Positions 47,473 through 60,100 of a DNA stretch of 64,000 nt are shown here, piece by piece. Numbering within the stretch: position 1 is the stretch's first letter; each line of letters begins with the position of its first letter. Below the pieces are notes generated by a model. The model worked only from the letters and a program-made list of their open reading frames with translations. It ran no database searches and was not told the origin of the DNA. The translations under genes and the position numbers were made by a program. This stretch comes from Distichodus sexfasciatus. Lineage: Eukaryota > Chordata > Actinopteri > Characiformes > Distichodontidae. Location: NCBI GenBank assembly GCA_032718565.1, contig JAVGVS010000002.1, forward strand, positions 8,331,878 to 8,395,877, written 5' to 3'.

Positions 47473-47910
47473 GGGTCGACTGATTTTTGGCCCTGGGCCG
47501 ATACTATCCATTTTGCTGATTATCGGTATCTGTGTTTAATGTTGACCATCACTGATATTAAGTTAATTACAAGGTGCGCTACTGTGGCTCCACTGCCTTC
47601 TCTGCTCTCTGTGCTGTTTGCTCTCGACTCGCTGCTTCATCTAATGTCTCGCCCACAACAGTCACTGACTGGCAATATGTCACACAAGTAGTAGCCAATC
47701 AACGCTGAAGCCTTGTCACTCACACCACACTCGTACATGATTGCAGTGTGAAGCTCCGAGAAGGAGAAGAGGAGAGTTTCAGCTGAGCTTTGTGCTTGTA
47801 AAATTCAAAATTGTGACAGATTTTTTTCAAAAAATTCCAAATATCGGTTATCGGCTAGCGATAACTAGCTATAATCTATCAGTAACAGCCCTGAAAGACC
47901 AATATGCTCT
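47473..47910 (+). mobile_element. non-autonomous DNA transposon, family X copy 2
   Basis: Begins agggtcgactgatttttggc and shares long near-identical segments with 15150-15705 (ggcaatatgtcacacaag, tagtagccaatcaacgctga). The internal tatcggttatcggctagcga motif is typical of this group. Confidence 0.65.
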
Positions 47911-49510
47911 TGTTCCACGTCCAGTAAAGTCTTTAGCATCAGTGACTATTAAATCCTTTCATGTAACAAAGCCTTGTAGGAAAGGCAGTATTAAGGCCAA
48001 CACTAGCATGTTGTTTACTACACTCCCTCAGGCCCAGTTTATTGTTTATCATGCAGCTGCTGGTCAAGTTTTTACTCATACTCTCTGAAGGCCATTTAAA
48101 GCTTCAGTCACGGTCTAGCTATTAACCCATGGCTTTTTTTAATGTTGGCGTGTGGTTCGGGAAACTTCGAGGCCTCAGTGCAGCAGTGAGCGTGAATTAT
48201 GACAGCAATGTTGGCTCAGTCACAGTAAATTCACACCATCAGAGATTTGCAGAGCAACTGTGAACGCTGGCCTTGACCCCATCATGTGACCACCACCAGT
48301 TCGGCTTCAGAGTTTGTTCCCACAAAAAAAAGAATCAGAGAAAAACGTAAAGCCTAGCGTTCACTGAGGAGATAGTAAGTTGCTGTTGGTGAGTGCTGCC
48401 CTCCAGTGTTCACTCACATTTTCACTAATTTGCTGAAATACTAGAAAAGGCCATGTGTCACTAGTTTTTATTTGTAACTAGAAATGGGAGGAGTCATAGC
48501 ACTTCAGCATGGAAATGACATTTCCTGTTATCTTTTCTTTTCACCCAGTACAAACTCTTCCCCCAAAACGTCCCATCAGAATTTAAGATTTACACACTTC
48601 CAACTGCTCATGTTCTGTGACTACAATGCCCAGCATGCACCCTGTCTGCGTTTCACTTGCCCCAGAGAGAAGGCATGACACTGATTTGTCATGTGTGAGT
48701 CAGGATTAGCCAGTGAAATTAGTATTAATTTTAACAATTAATATTACTTGCCTTCAGGAATGGAAATGAAGATTAAGCTTGCATCCAAAACACTTACGAG
48801 CAATTCTTGCAGGGTTTCTGAAAATGTCTAATGCATTTTTGGGGGTTACATTATATTTTCACACACCTTTCTGTTTTAGTATTTTAGTAATTTCTTAGAT
48901 GTAAAATTTGCTACAGAGTTCTAGATTTTATTTTATGGTGTACCTGTATATTTGACACAAAGAATCTTCAGTCCTGAAAGGAGGTAGGCAGTTGTTTCCG
49001 TTGTGGCAGCCCCTAACGGGAGAAACCGAAAAAACAATTCCAAATAGAAAGAAATCAAATCTCCCAAGTATTTTCAGTTCTTTATCGTTTTAAGGTTCAT
49101 CTGTGTGTATGAGATCAGTTTTTGTTTATTTTTGGTGTATCTCAATCGTACACAGACTGGGGTGTGTGTGTACACCGCTGTACTGCGGGCTGTATGGATC
49201 CCAAAGCACAGTACAGTCCTTGTGCTGTTGAGCTTAAAAACCGTTGCTGTACTTCAGATGAGAAACCGTCCTGACTTAGGAAAGCTCAACAGAGCAGGAT
49301 GGAACGCTGGTGTCCTGCTAAAATCACTCCGCGTGACCCGGTCATATCTTGCTTCCTAATTCCTATCTTTAAGCAGTGACTTCTCTCCTGCTCTTTCAGC
49401 ACCGTGGCTTATGCTGTGGGTGTAAAATAGCATATCACTCATGCATTCAAACTACTTCCACAAAAAAGATTCAGAAACACTTTTTTGGCAATTGGTATTT
49501 TCATAAAGAG
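47911..49510. other. intergenic, no gene seen
   Basis: Between the nup50 and KIAA0930 3' ends, which converge here. No supported ORF. Confidence 0.4.
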
Positions 49511-50140
49511 GTACAGAAAATGTACATTTATTATTAACTGTGAAACATAAATATTGGCTAGACATGCACTTTTACCTTTTTCCTCCGTAAAACGCAATAC
49601 AAAAGCGCAGTTAAAGCATTTAAAGAACTGGTGTATGAACCACACAAGCTCCTTGACAACAGCCTTCTAATCAGGTTGGCATGGGCCTCTACGGGACAAA
49701 AATAAATAAATACAAACAAACTGATTTTTCAAAAAAGTGTTTTAAAAAGCGCTGATTTTCAAAAGGCTTCCGACAAATCATGTCGCCTCCCAAACAACCA
49801 GTGGATATTAGAGCAGTTTCCGCTATGGTTTAACTAAGAATACATTCAGCTTACAAAATCCAACATAACACTGACAATCGGCGCTGTCTGTCCCCTTCCT
49901 GTTCCATGTTCTATAGAGCCGTTAGCATTAGTGATTATGGAAAGCCAATCGTGTAACAGATACGTGTTGTAAGACGACAGCCGCCAGACCCCTTCTTAAA
50001 AATACTCAAACATTTCACGAGAAAAGACAAAAAAAAGTTGAACAGAAAAGGCTCCAGGGTTGCGTCTGTGGGATTCCTAATGCAGTCCCAACTTCATGGG
50101 GTTAATTAGTGTGGTCACAACTGTGACAGTGTGAGCACAG

Positions 50141-50165
50141 TGTGTGTGTGTGTGTGTGTGTGTGT
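50141..50165 (+). repeat. (TG)n microsatellite
   Basis: About twelve TG units within the presumed KIAA0930 3' UTR. Confidence 0.95.
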
Positions 50166-50508
50166 TTCTGCAATACAGCGGCATACTTGTGCACACACTT
50201 TACCTACGTAGTGACCTTGACAAGCTCTGTTCTGTGCTAATAAAGAGTGTTCCATTCTGGATTAAAAAAATTCCACTTCCACTAAATTTCACATTTTTCT
50301 CTTCCTTCAAAGCTTACGCTGATCACAAAACCAACCGCTTCTTAGAAAGCTCACAGACACTGCAGGACGTACTTATGAGCAAAGATATTGTCACGTTTTC
50401 ACAGCGAAAGAACTAAATTCGAAAGGTGCAGCCTTTAATTTCATTTAAGACAGCGTCTCCAGATCCAGGAGGTGGAAGTGAGATAAGCCGCACACTGCAA
50501 GAGGGAAT

Positions 50509-50511
<3 letters not shown>

Positions 50512-50541
<30 letters not shown>
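50512..50541 (+). repeat. (GA)n microsatellite
   Basis: About fifteen GA units; CU-repeat in the minus-strand transcript. Confidence 0.95.
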
Positions 50542-50542
<1 letters not shown>

Positions 50543-51139
50543 GTTAGCTGGTCAAGATGTGTTAAGGCCTAGGGGACGGGTGGAGGTTTTGCCTTTGGAA
50601 AAAATGCACTACGCACAAACTCAACAACACTGAAAGCCCCAGCGGAGTCTCGTCACACAAGGCTGAGAGGAGAGAGGGTGGTGGTCGGTATAATCACTGA
50701 GTAAATAAGCAGCAGTGTATTTACAAAGAACAGAGACATTCTTTTGTGTGTGTTTTTTACTTTTTACACATTTCCCTTTTTCCCTTTGTCCATGGTCCCG
50801 TACGTACGGACTACGTCATCCGGGTAGTGCGGTCTGGACGGACGCGGAGTCTGAAACGGGCTGCTTTCCGCTGTTGCCACGGCGTCCGTGTGGAGACTGC
50901 GACTCTCGTAGAAAACACAGCAGGACAGTTGGAAGAGGCACTTCTTGACTGGCTGGTTTTTAAAAGAAGTCTTTAGGTCTTACTTTTGATCTCGTCTCCC
51001 TCCGTCGTAGGTTTTGGTTGTCTGTCTGAACGCTAGATGGCGGCGTTGTCTCGGGGCCTGATGTGGAGAGGCACTTAGTTGTGTGTGTTGTGTGGTGGTG
51101 TGTATGTGTGTGTGTTGGTTGTAGAGGAGACAGGAACTG

Positions 51140-51180
51140 CTATGTCATCAGAATGGGCTTTTGTCTCACCTCCAGTATGT
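51140..51180 (-). CDS. kiaa0930: KIAA0930 terminal exon (ILEVRQKPILMT*)
   Basis: 41 bases from acceptor ttgctccaacag to TAG. With the G left by the previous exon it completes the codon for D and reads ILEVRQKPILMT stop, identical to the human C-terminus as remembered. Confidence 0.95.
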
Positions 51181-54100
51181 CTGTTGGAGCAAATTGGTGA
51201 CAGAAATCAATTAAGGAAAGGAAACTGGGGAGAAAACACACAGAGCTGCAGTAATGGGGAGCAGTGCAGCTTTGGACGACAGGAATTAAAACGGTTTGTC
51301 TTTCGTCTTTCAGTAAACATATAACAGAGGATTTTAGTAATATTTTAATATTTCTATAAAACTGCAAAGGTAAGCAGTAGCAAGAGTCTGCGGCCCACTG
51401 TGTGCCCGTGTGTGTGGGAGTGGGGTGGGGGGTATTTTTCTTCTATTATTATTTTTTTAAATATCTGCATTAAATTAATTCATAAAGATGCCCAAATCGT
51501 CTGGAAATGTTATGAAAAATAAATCAAATGAAATTATTTTTAAAAAGTAATTTCAGCAGTGAAACTGGATTGTATGTTGTGGACCACCTGCAATGCCACT
51601 GCGGACCACCAGGAGGCTGCAGACCACCGGTTGAAAAGCCCTGGTTTAAACCTTTACTGCCTTTTGTTATTATAGCTTTTTAAGTGTCTTCATGATTGTT
51701 ATTGACTGAGTTTTCGAATACTCAAAATACGTTTCCTTTTACAGAACAGTAGTGGTCTAATGTCTACTAATGTAAACCAGGGGTTTCAACTAGAGATGGG
51801 CCGATACCACTTTTTTGTGTCCGATACTGATACCGATATTGTAAATTTGGATATCTGCCGATACCGATACAAATCCAATACAGTCACAGTCTTTTTTTAA
51901 ACATAAAAAAAATGCTTTAAAATGTCTTAATACATGACTGAGATTATTGTTATGCTTCAGGAAATGCTTGATTTAACTACTGTTTCACTAACTAAAACAA
52001 TGTAACAATTATCTATATACTAAATTATTTGTTCTCAAAAATTGTTCATTTAGACATTAATATTTCTTCTTATTGATTACACTATAACATTATAAAATTG
52101 AAAAAAATTGATCAATTGAAAATGAAATACTGAAGTTTGTCATTTTGAATCAATTTGGCCTATAAAACTATAGAACTACATTTCCCACGATCCTCTGGGC
52201 GCACCCCAGAGCCGCGTCACAATGATGCGTTGGGCCCGCGTTCCAGAATAAATGATGGAAAATCTATGAGAAAATCTAAATAAACGGCAGAATTGTGAAT
52301 AGAACGCTTGTTATTGTGGTTGTTTATCAGCTGAAATATGGTTTGTGTCTGTAATAAAGGCGACATTTTGACTGTACTGGAGCATTTTAAGAGTTACAGC
52401 GCTCATGCGTGTGCTCATTAACACAGCGCGTCTGTTTACATTGCGAAAAATGTCGCGATTTACTTCTGTTTTAGTGCACGGACATCTCACAATTATTTTC
52501 ACATACAGAGGGATCAGGTCTTGTCTTGGTTGCGCCACAGAAAACGTTGTGTGTCACTATTAAGCCTCCATGTGAAACACAAGCGGCGCATGCTCTAGCG
52601 AGTAAAATGAATTAAACGAAGCTTCGATTCTAGAAAAATTGCCTCGACTGTTTTTTTTGTAATAGAATTATTCGAGTTATTGGAACAATCGTTTCAGCTC
52701 TACTTTACCGCAGTGCCACTTCCCATGCATAACGAATTGAGCGTGCACACATTTACAGATCGGCTCCATAGAACGGCCCAATGCCGGGTTATCGGACTGA
52801 TACCGATCCACACACCGCGGGGTACAGACCTTCACACAATCACACTCCCATTCACACCTTACAGGGCTAATTAACCCATAGTGCATGCTTTTGGACTGCG
52901 GGAGGAAACCGGAGCACCCGGAGGAAACCCACACGAACGCGGGGAGAGCATGCAGACTCCACACAGAAAGACCCTACAGTCGACCCGGCGATCGAACCCT
53001 GGACCTTTTCGCTGTGAGACGGCAGCGCTAACCACTGCGCCACCGTGCCGCCCACCATGTGTCTTAAAATTAAGAATGCTTGTCTTCAGTGGTATACTTC
53101 TGCTTTTCATTTGTTCCACATTAAATCATTTAGACATTGATCCAAATTTGAAAAAAGAAAAACTTGATTCTGATTCAACTGAATTGATGCGTGTTGTTTC
53201 CTACTGTACATGTTCTGCATATGTCTCCATTCTCTTTCATTGATCTTGTACTAGTGTTCTCTGAAAGTAAAACAGCTCATCAGTGTTCCACTACACTTGA
53301 TCCTCTGGGCAAAATATTGCTTTTGTGGCCATCTGTGGCCAGTGTCCTTATTTATCATGGTTGTTATGCAGTGTTGGAGAGTAGCTAACTACAAGTAGAG
53401 ACACTACTAATATAACCACTTTTTTCAGTAGCATATCAGTAGCTCAGTAACTACTTGTTTATATCAACGTTTTTTAGGTGCGTAACGTGTGTTACCTGTG
53501 GTTATGCGGTGCAAAGGAAGAGTGACGTAGGTGAGATGAGAGTACAGCAGAAAGTAATCCTCTGTTCTGTTGAGCTTGAGCCAGGATCCCACCAGCGAGC
53601 GCCCCGTCCCCGATAACGAGCGAGATCGCAGGTTTGTGGTGTTGCACAGGTCTGTAGACGCCCAAACAAGTCTCAGATAAAGGTTTTATATTTACATTAC
53701 GTTTACGGCATTTGGCTCAATTCAGAGCGACATCCATTATCTAATTACAGAGAGTAATCTAATCTCCCTAGATCAGGGGGTTGCAGTTCCGGTCCTGGAG
53801 GGCTGATTTCCTGGAGACTTTCCATCATACTTGAGTTCAGAACACTGACACTGTGTCCCAGGTAGAAGCTCAACCAGGTGTGATGGAAACCCCCCAGGAG
53901 CAGAACAGGACGCTACTGCCCTACAGCAAGGTTAAAGGTTAAGGGTCTTGCTCAGGGGGACAATGGTGGTTCCAGGGATTCGACTTTAAATGTTTGGTTA
54001 AATATATGATTTCAACTGAAAATATTGACTGGTAAAGTCACGAGCCTCACTGATGTTCAGATAAGTCAGAAGCTTCAAACCACAAATCAGTTCAGCACGA

Positions 54101-57100
54101 CAGCTCCCAGCTTCGACAGGTCAGCCATTTGGGAAAGCGTGGCTTACCTTCGTCCTCCTCTTCCCTGAAGAACTCCTCACTGTCGTTGGCCGAGTGGGAT
54201 TTCTTCATCTCGGCGATGCGGTTGCGGGGCACTTTGCGGCGCAGGGACGGGGAGAAGAAGGACGGCCTGTTCCTCTCGGGCGTGGGCGGAGTGCTGAACG
54301 ACGTCACCTGAGAGATGAGAAGAAAGGACATGAGAAAATGGGGAAAAATAACTCAGTTCTGGAGATTTTAATTTTTACCTGTGCAAAAGCAGCAATATGA
54401 TTGAATTGAGGTGATTAGTGATCAGGATTTTTTTAAAGACAGCAAAAAAGAATTTAAAAGAAACTTGAACTAATGTTATTTATTTAAGCTCTGTTCCTGT
54501 ATTTCATTCTGGATAACAGCATATGTGACCCTCCATGGCAAAACCAGTCGCTTGTCGCAAATTTTCATTCATTCATTTTCATTTCAAATTATGTTTTCAC
54601 GAAAGGGCATAAATCTATCGAATGAATCGGACAACATATGACTGAGATATCAACATTCAAAGGAGTCGGGTTTCTCCTGTCACGCCAAGAGAGAAACGGA
54701 GAAATCTGCCTCTGAAGTTGACTATCGCCGCTTGGTACGGTCACGGCTATGTTTGTACTTACGGTAGCCTATGCTGCATTCACAGCCACACGGATAGCCT
54801 ACCTGCGTTAGGTTAACTGAACCCGGGAGACGGAGAAGGATTCCAGAGAAATATCTTCACGCTAGTCAACGAGTGGATTTACCGTAAATATTGAAGTAGA
54901 GCGGTCAACACAGAAACTTTTAACATTCTGCTGGAATTGAATTCCTCACCTCAAGAAAGTCACGTTTTTAGGATGGAAAGGGTACGTTTTTCAGCAAAAT
55001 TTATTCACAACAGTACAGTATAGACCTTCCACTGTTTCAAAACACTAAAAACAAAAAATCCAAAATTTTACCCCACGCAACATAAACGCTCATTTTTCTC
55101 GGAAACCTCAGTTGCAACAAGCGACTGGTTTTGCCGTGGAGGGTCACATATGCTAAATTTTACAAATGTAAATAATGGATCAATCCAATAAGAAAACCTT
55201 ATAAAATTATCTATAAATTAATCAAATAATGTTAGAATTCTCACAGTAAAGCATCTTACATAAACAGCTGCACCTTTTCATTTCAGTTTCTAAGATAATT
55301 TTGCAGTGATCAGGTGTAAGTGTGTGTGTAGTGTCAGATCAGATGACAAAATGGTTAATATAAAGTTTGAGTAAACATTTTTTTCCGATTATGATGACAT
55401 TCAACAAAATTTCATTATATTAGTGAAATGCATAGTGTGTTTTATCACGTGAACATGTGTAACGGAACAGCAACGCTTGTTTCTGTCATGTGACCCTCTG
55501 TAAAAATGCTGTTTATAGGAATTTGCTGTGTCCAAAGTCCAATGTGGTGTGGCGAGTAGTCAATCTCATGTACGGCTCTAAAGTCCAGCAGGAAAGTCTC
55601 TCACGTCTTTTAGCGAAGTCTCCAACTCGCCGTGACACGCAAGTGAATGTGGAGGTAAACGTGTTAATCATTGATAATATCAAAACAAGGGCAGCATCAA
55701 CAGAAGTGGTTTGGTTTTCATAAAGCAGAACTGACAGCAGTGTTGTTGAGGAAATTAAACAGTATAATCGTGCAGTTGTAGTGTGTTGCGTTGCTTGTTC
55801 TGCTCATTGTCATATCAATGTGTACGAATAAGCGCAAATGACAATAAACCAGTTTTACCGCACTGTTACTTCTGATGCATAACCAATTGTGCATGCGCGC
55901 ATTTACAGATCGGCTCCATAGATCGGCCCGATGCCACTGATACCCGATATAATATTTTGACCATACTGCCCAGCTCTAGGGTGTGTGTGCGTGTGTGATT
56001 TCCACTTGCTTAGAGAGTGTATTCTATAAACAAACTGACCCTCTCGTGCATAGGTGAGTCCTGGTCCTCCTCGGTGTTGCAGGGCGACGTGTCTCCGGTC
56101 GGGACTCTGCTCACAGCCATCTCTGCGTGACCTTTCCCCTGCGGCCCCTTCATTCGCACAAACTCCATGTTGTTGTACTTATAGAAGCCAAATGACATGC
56201 GCTGGGCCATTTTCGCAGCAACGCTCACCTAAACACGCAAGCAATTAGTCTTTAAAAGTCTATTCGTGCATCTAAAAAACTGTGTTAAAGGTATATTGTG
56301 ATTTTTGTGTCATTTTGTTTTCGTTATTCAATTGAACCAATATTCATTACACGTACAGTGAAATATTTCAGGCCGTTTTTTGTTTTAATGTTCAGGATTA
56401 TGGCTACTTGCTCACGAGAACCAGAAATCCAGTCTTATAAAAATGAATGGCCTGTTTTATAATATTCTGATTGTTCGAGATGCACTAGTATTCGATATTC
56501 GATGTTCACCCTTCTAATCACTCTCCAGAAGGTAAGAGTGTCCGTGTCGTACCCGGTTGTCGTACACCTTCTTGAGGGCCTCGTAGCGGATGGAGCCCTG
56601 GAAGATGACTCCCTGAAAGGTGGTGCTTTTGTCACTGGCCACCAACTCCACACAGACCATCTCCCCTTCTCCAACAGTCATATCACTGAACACCTGCACA
56701 TAAAACAGTGCATATATTCAACGCTGCGATGTGATGAACAATGCACCCAATCTATTCCTAGGTCAGCACTGGACAAGAGCCAAGTGAGAGAAAATATGTG
56801 GAGCATCCAGTCACAACATAATCTAATGTCAGTGTTGAAACTGGTACAGCATCGTGACAAAAACAAGTGGATTTTCGCTAGAGTCTCCATGAAGGAGTGG
56901 CTAATGCAGATTTAGAAAAGATTATTAGTGATGCACGATAAGGGAATTATTGGCTGATGCCGATATCCGATATTTTAATGCTTATATGATACAGATGCCG
57001 ACAAATAAGGAAGGCGGAGTCGAGCACGAGCGCAGACAGAGGTGGGCCAGTAAAGACAAGATATTTTGACTGTCAAAGTTCCATCGCACGCTCAGAATTT

Positions 57101-60100
57101 TGGCACAAAAATAGCACCGTGACTCTGACATTTCTAACACAGCGCCAAGTCAAGTGAGCATGAAAGCACAGTCGAGCAAGCGCAGAGCATTCCAGTGTAG
57201 TGCACAACAGTTTAAGAAAAAGTCACTTCCCGCCTTGTGTGGTGCACTACCTGGTGCGTAGAGAGCCATTACACTACAACCCCGACTAGTTCCTCTGATG
57301 CATACTACCACATAGCAAACTATGATAAGAGCGCCTTACCTACCATACTATTAAGTGCGGTAGTATGCAGCTCTGGAAAGAGGCCATGTGCGAGCTCACA
57401 TTTGCTAAGTGAGGCAAACACGCAATTTAGTTAAAAATGTGAGCGTACAGTCAGAGTTGAGCGTGTAAAGACGAGATTTTGCTCGCGAACGTTCCACTGC
57501 ACGCTTTTATAATTTTGCCACAAAATAACACCATACGTTTTAAGACACAAGGTGCGAGCCGTAGAAATCCCAACCTTGGACTTTGGACATACCTGGCACA
57601 AGCGCTACCTTTCCCATGCACAATAAATACATCACAAAATATCAGCTGAAAGTATTGGGCAAATCTAAGCATCGGTCTGATGCCAATGACTTAAAAAAAG
57701 CAATTATCGGCCGAATCCGATACGATTCTGATATAATTACGATATTATCGTGAATCCTTCAAAAATATTTTACATTTATAGCAATTTTTAGATGCAAACT
57801 ACATTTACAGGTATTTTTTTTTATCTCTGGGAAATACCAATACTTACAAAATAGCCAAATAATTACTGGTACTCTGTCTTAGATAAATGGTCTTGGTGAA
57901 AACGCACCATTTCATGTTTTTATAAATCAATTTGTCAAGTACTGAACGTCTACTAAAGATTTTAAATCAAAATTCTACTCTGCCGTTGGCCTGAGAAATA
58001 AAATGACATAACTGTAAGAGAGTGAGAATATATGTGCAGGCTTCTATCGATTTCCCATTGTTAGTGGAGCTACTTGGAGCACGACTGCTCTCTCTGCTCA
58101 TAGTAAAGATCCTATGAGGTCATATCTCATTACACTTTAAACTACTCTGGAGTCCTTCAGACCAACATTCTAAGAGCCTTATTTGCTACGCACACCATTA
58201 ATCACAATCCATCTTTTCAATTTGAAATGTCTCTCAGGGAATGTTGGACACACTGATATAGGTTTATGTAAAAGTGCTACACATATAAACCTGTAAAAGT
58301 GGTAGTGGTTGATGTGAACTGGACTATCAAGGGGTGGAATTTACCTCTTCAAAGTTGTCGATCATGAAGAAGATGTTTGGGTAGCTCATCTTAGACTCCT
58401 CGCCCTTGCTGTCCATCGGGTGCTTGCTTGGTGAAGCGAACACTTGCTGTGGAATGGAGCGTGCAGAAGACACCGAGTTAGGCCCAGGATGGGACAGAGG
58501 ATTAGGGTTCAGAAACTGGAATATATGCTTGAATAATCCAGCATATATTCCAGTGTATTAGACACAGATTGATAACTGGACGATGAAAATGGCCACAGCA
58601 GCCAAAGCCATTAATTAATATGATTACCAATAAACAGGGACTTTTATACGAAATCATGCATGTACAGCACGCTAAAAGGACCACGTTACATTTTGTCCTA
58701 TATTTAACCACACCACAAATTCTGGATGTGGTATCATTTAAATTAGGGATGCAATGAAAATTATGAAATATTTCGCCCCGACTCTAGCTGTGATGAAACT
58801 CACTGTCCGCGAAGTGATGTTATCAGTAGGGAAGGTAGTCTTTTTGGAAAGCCCACTTCGATAACTTTCTTATTAGAACACTTGTCATGCAGCTCGCCGG
58901 TCAGCCGTGAGAACACAGTCGCACGTGAGTTTGAGCGCTCGCGGCTCTTACGTGAAACGCCACAAGTTCAGTCAGATCTTCTCCTTTATTACAGACCAAA
59001 CTCACATTTTAGCTGATAAAACCCCCAGCGTTCTACTCACAATACACCCATTTACAGACCATTTCTAGAAATTACTTCGGTGCGCAGTAATTGTGACACG
59101 ACGCACGTCGCACACCGGGGGATTGTGGGAAATGTAGTTATAGCCATAGAACGTCTCTGTATAATAAAAACTCTGCAGGTCAATAAAACAGACACTGTTC
59201 TTACTGTTTCTAGTAGTTACATCTATAGTTCAAGCACTTCTACAGTATACTACATAAAGCTAAAACAAATCATATAAAATAATTTATTAATAGCATCACA
59301 TTTGTTGTGCAATGTTTAAATGCACTTGACTTTAATGCACTTAGTGCTTATGAGAAAAGATCATTTTAATTTTACAATTTTTCAGCAGTCAGTTATAGGT
59401 CTGCAGTCTGTTCAGGAGAGGAGCCAAGTAAAACATTTTATTTTGAATGTTATTTTATTTGATACTGTGCATTGTTAGAATGTCAGCAATCAGTGCTAAA
59501 AATATTTTCACAGTTTTGTAACTGATTTATTTTTTGAAGCATGCCTTGACTTTAGTGAGGAAAGTACACACAGTCCCAGCCATAACAGCAATGCTACAAA
59601 ACATTGGCATAACAATAATTTCTTTCAGTGTTTTTGTGTTCCGGTTTTCGCCCAAGTGTTTCCTTATTTTCGGTTTTCGGTTTCGGCCAAAAATGTCATT
59701 TCGGTGGAGCCCTAATTTAAATGTAAACATCATTATTTAGTTTGTATTATCTGATGTTGGACTTCTGAAAGGTCAAATCCCCAATAACGGATCAGTAGCC
59801 CGCCTCCATTGCTCCTTGCTTTACAGTTGTTTGGAGTTGTGAAATTGTGTGTTAAGTATTGTGATACACAGAAATAATGCCTATGATCTTCATAATGCAA
59901 ATGGAGTTCAGATAGCACTACTCTTTTACCCAAAGTCCATGAGTTCACACAAAGTCTACAAATCTTCTAAAAATGTACTGTATATGAAATATGCTGCCTA
60001 TACAAGTTGAACAAACAGCAGCGCAGCCGTTTTCCTAACCTGAGACTTCTTCTTGTGGATGTGGATGTCTCCTGCGTCTGAGCGTGTGCAGACGGCACAA

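Larger units (their letters stand above)
49511..51139 (-). other. kiaa0930: KIAA0930 orthologue 3' UTR
   Basis: Lies downstream (minus sense) of the stop codon at 51142-51140. A minus-strand AATAAA (TTTATT at 49527-49532) would end the transcript near 49510. The UTR contains (GA)n and (TG)n arrays. Confidence 0.5.

Noticed and set aside
50715..50976. Plus-strand ORFs in the KIAA0930 3' UTR
   Set aside because: Antisense to the UTR, overlapping in two frames, with no protein signature.
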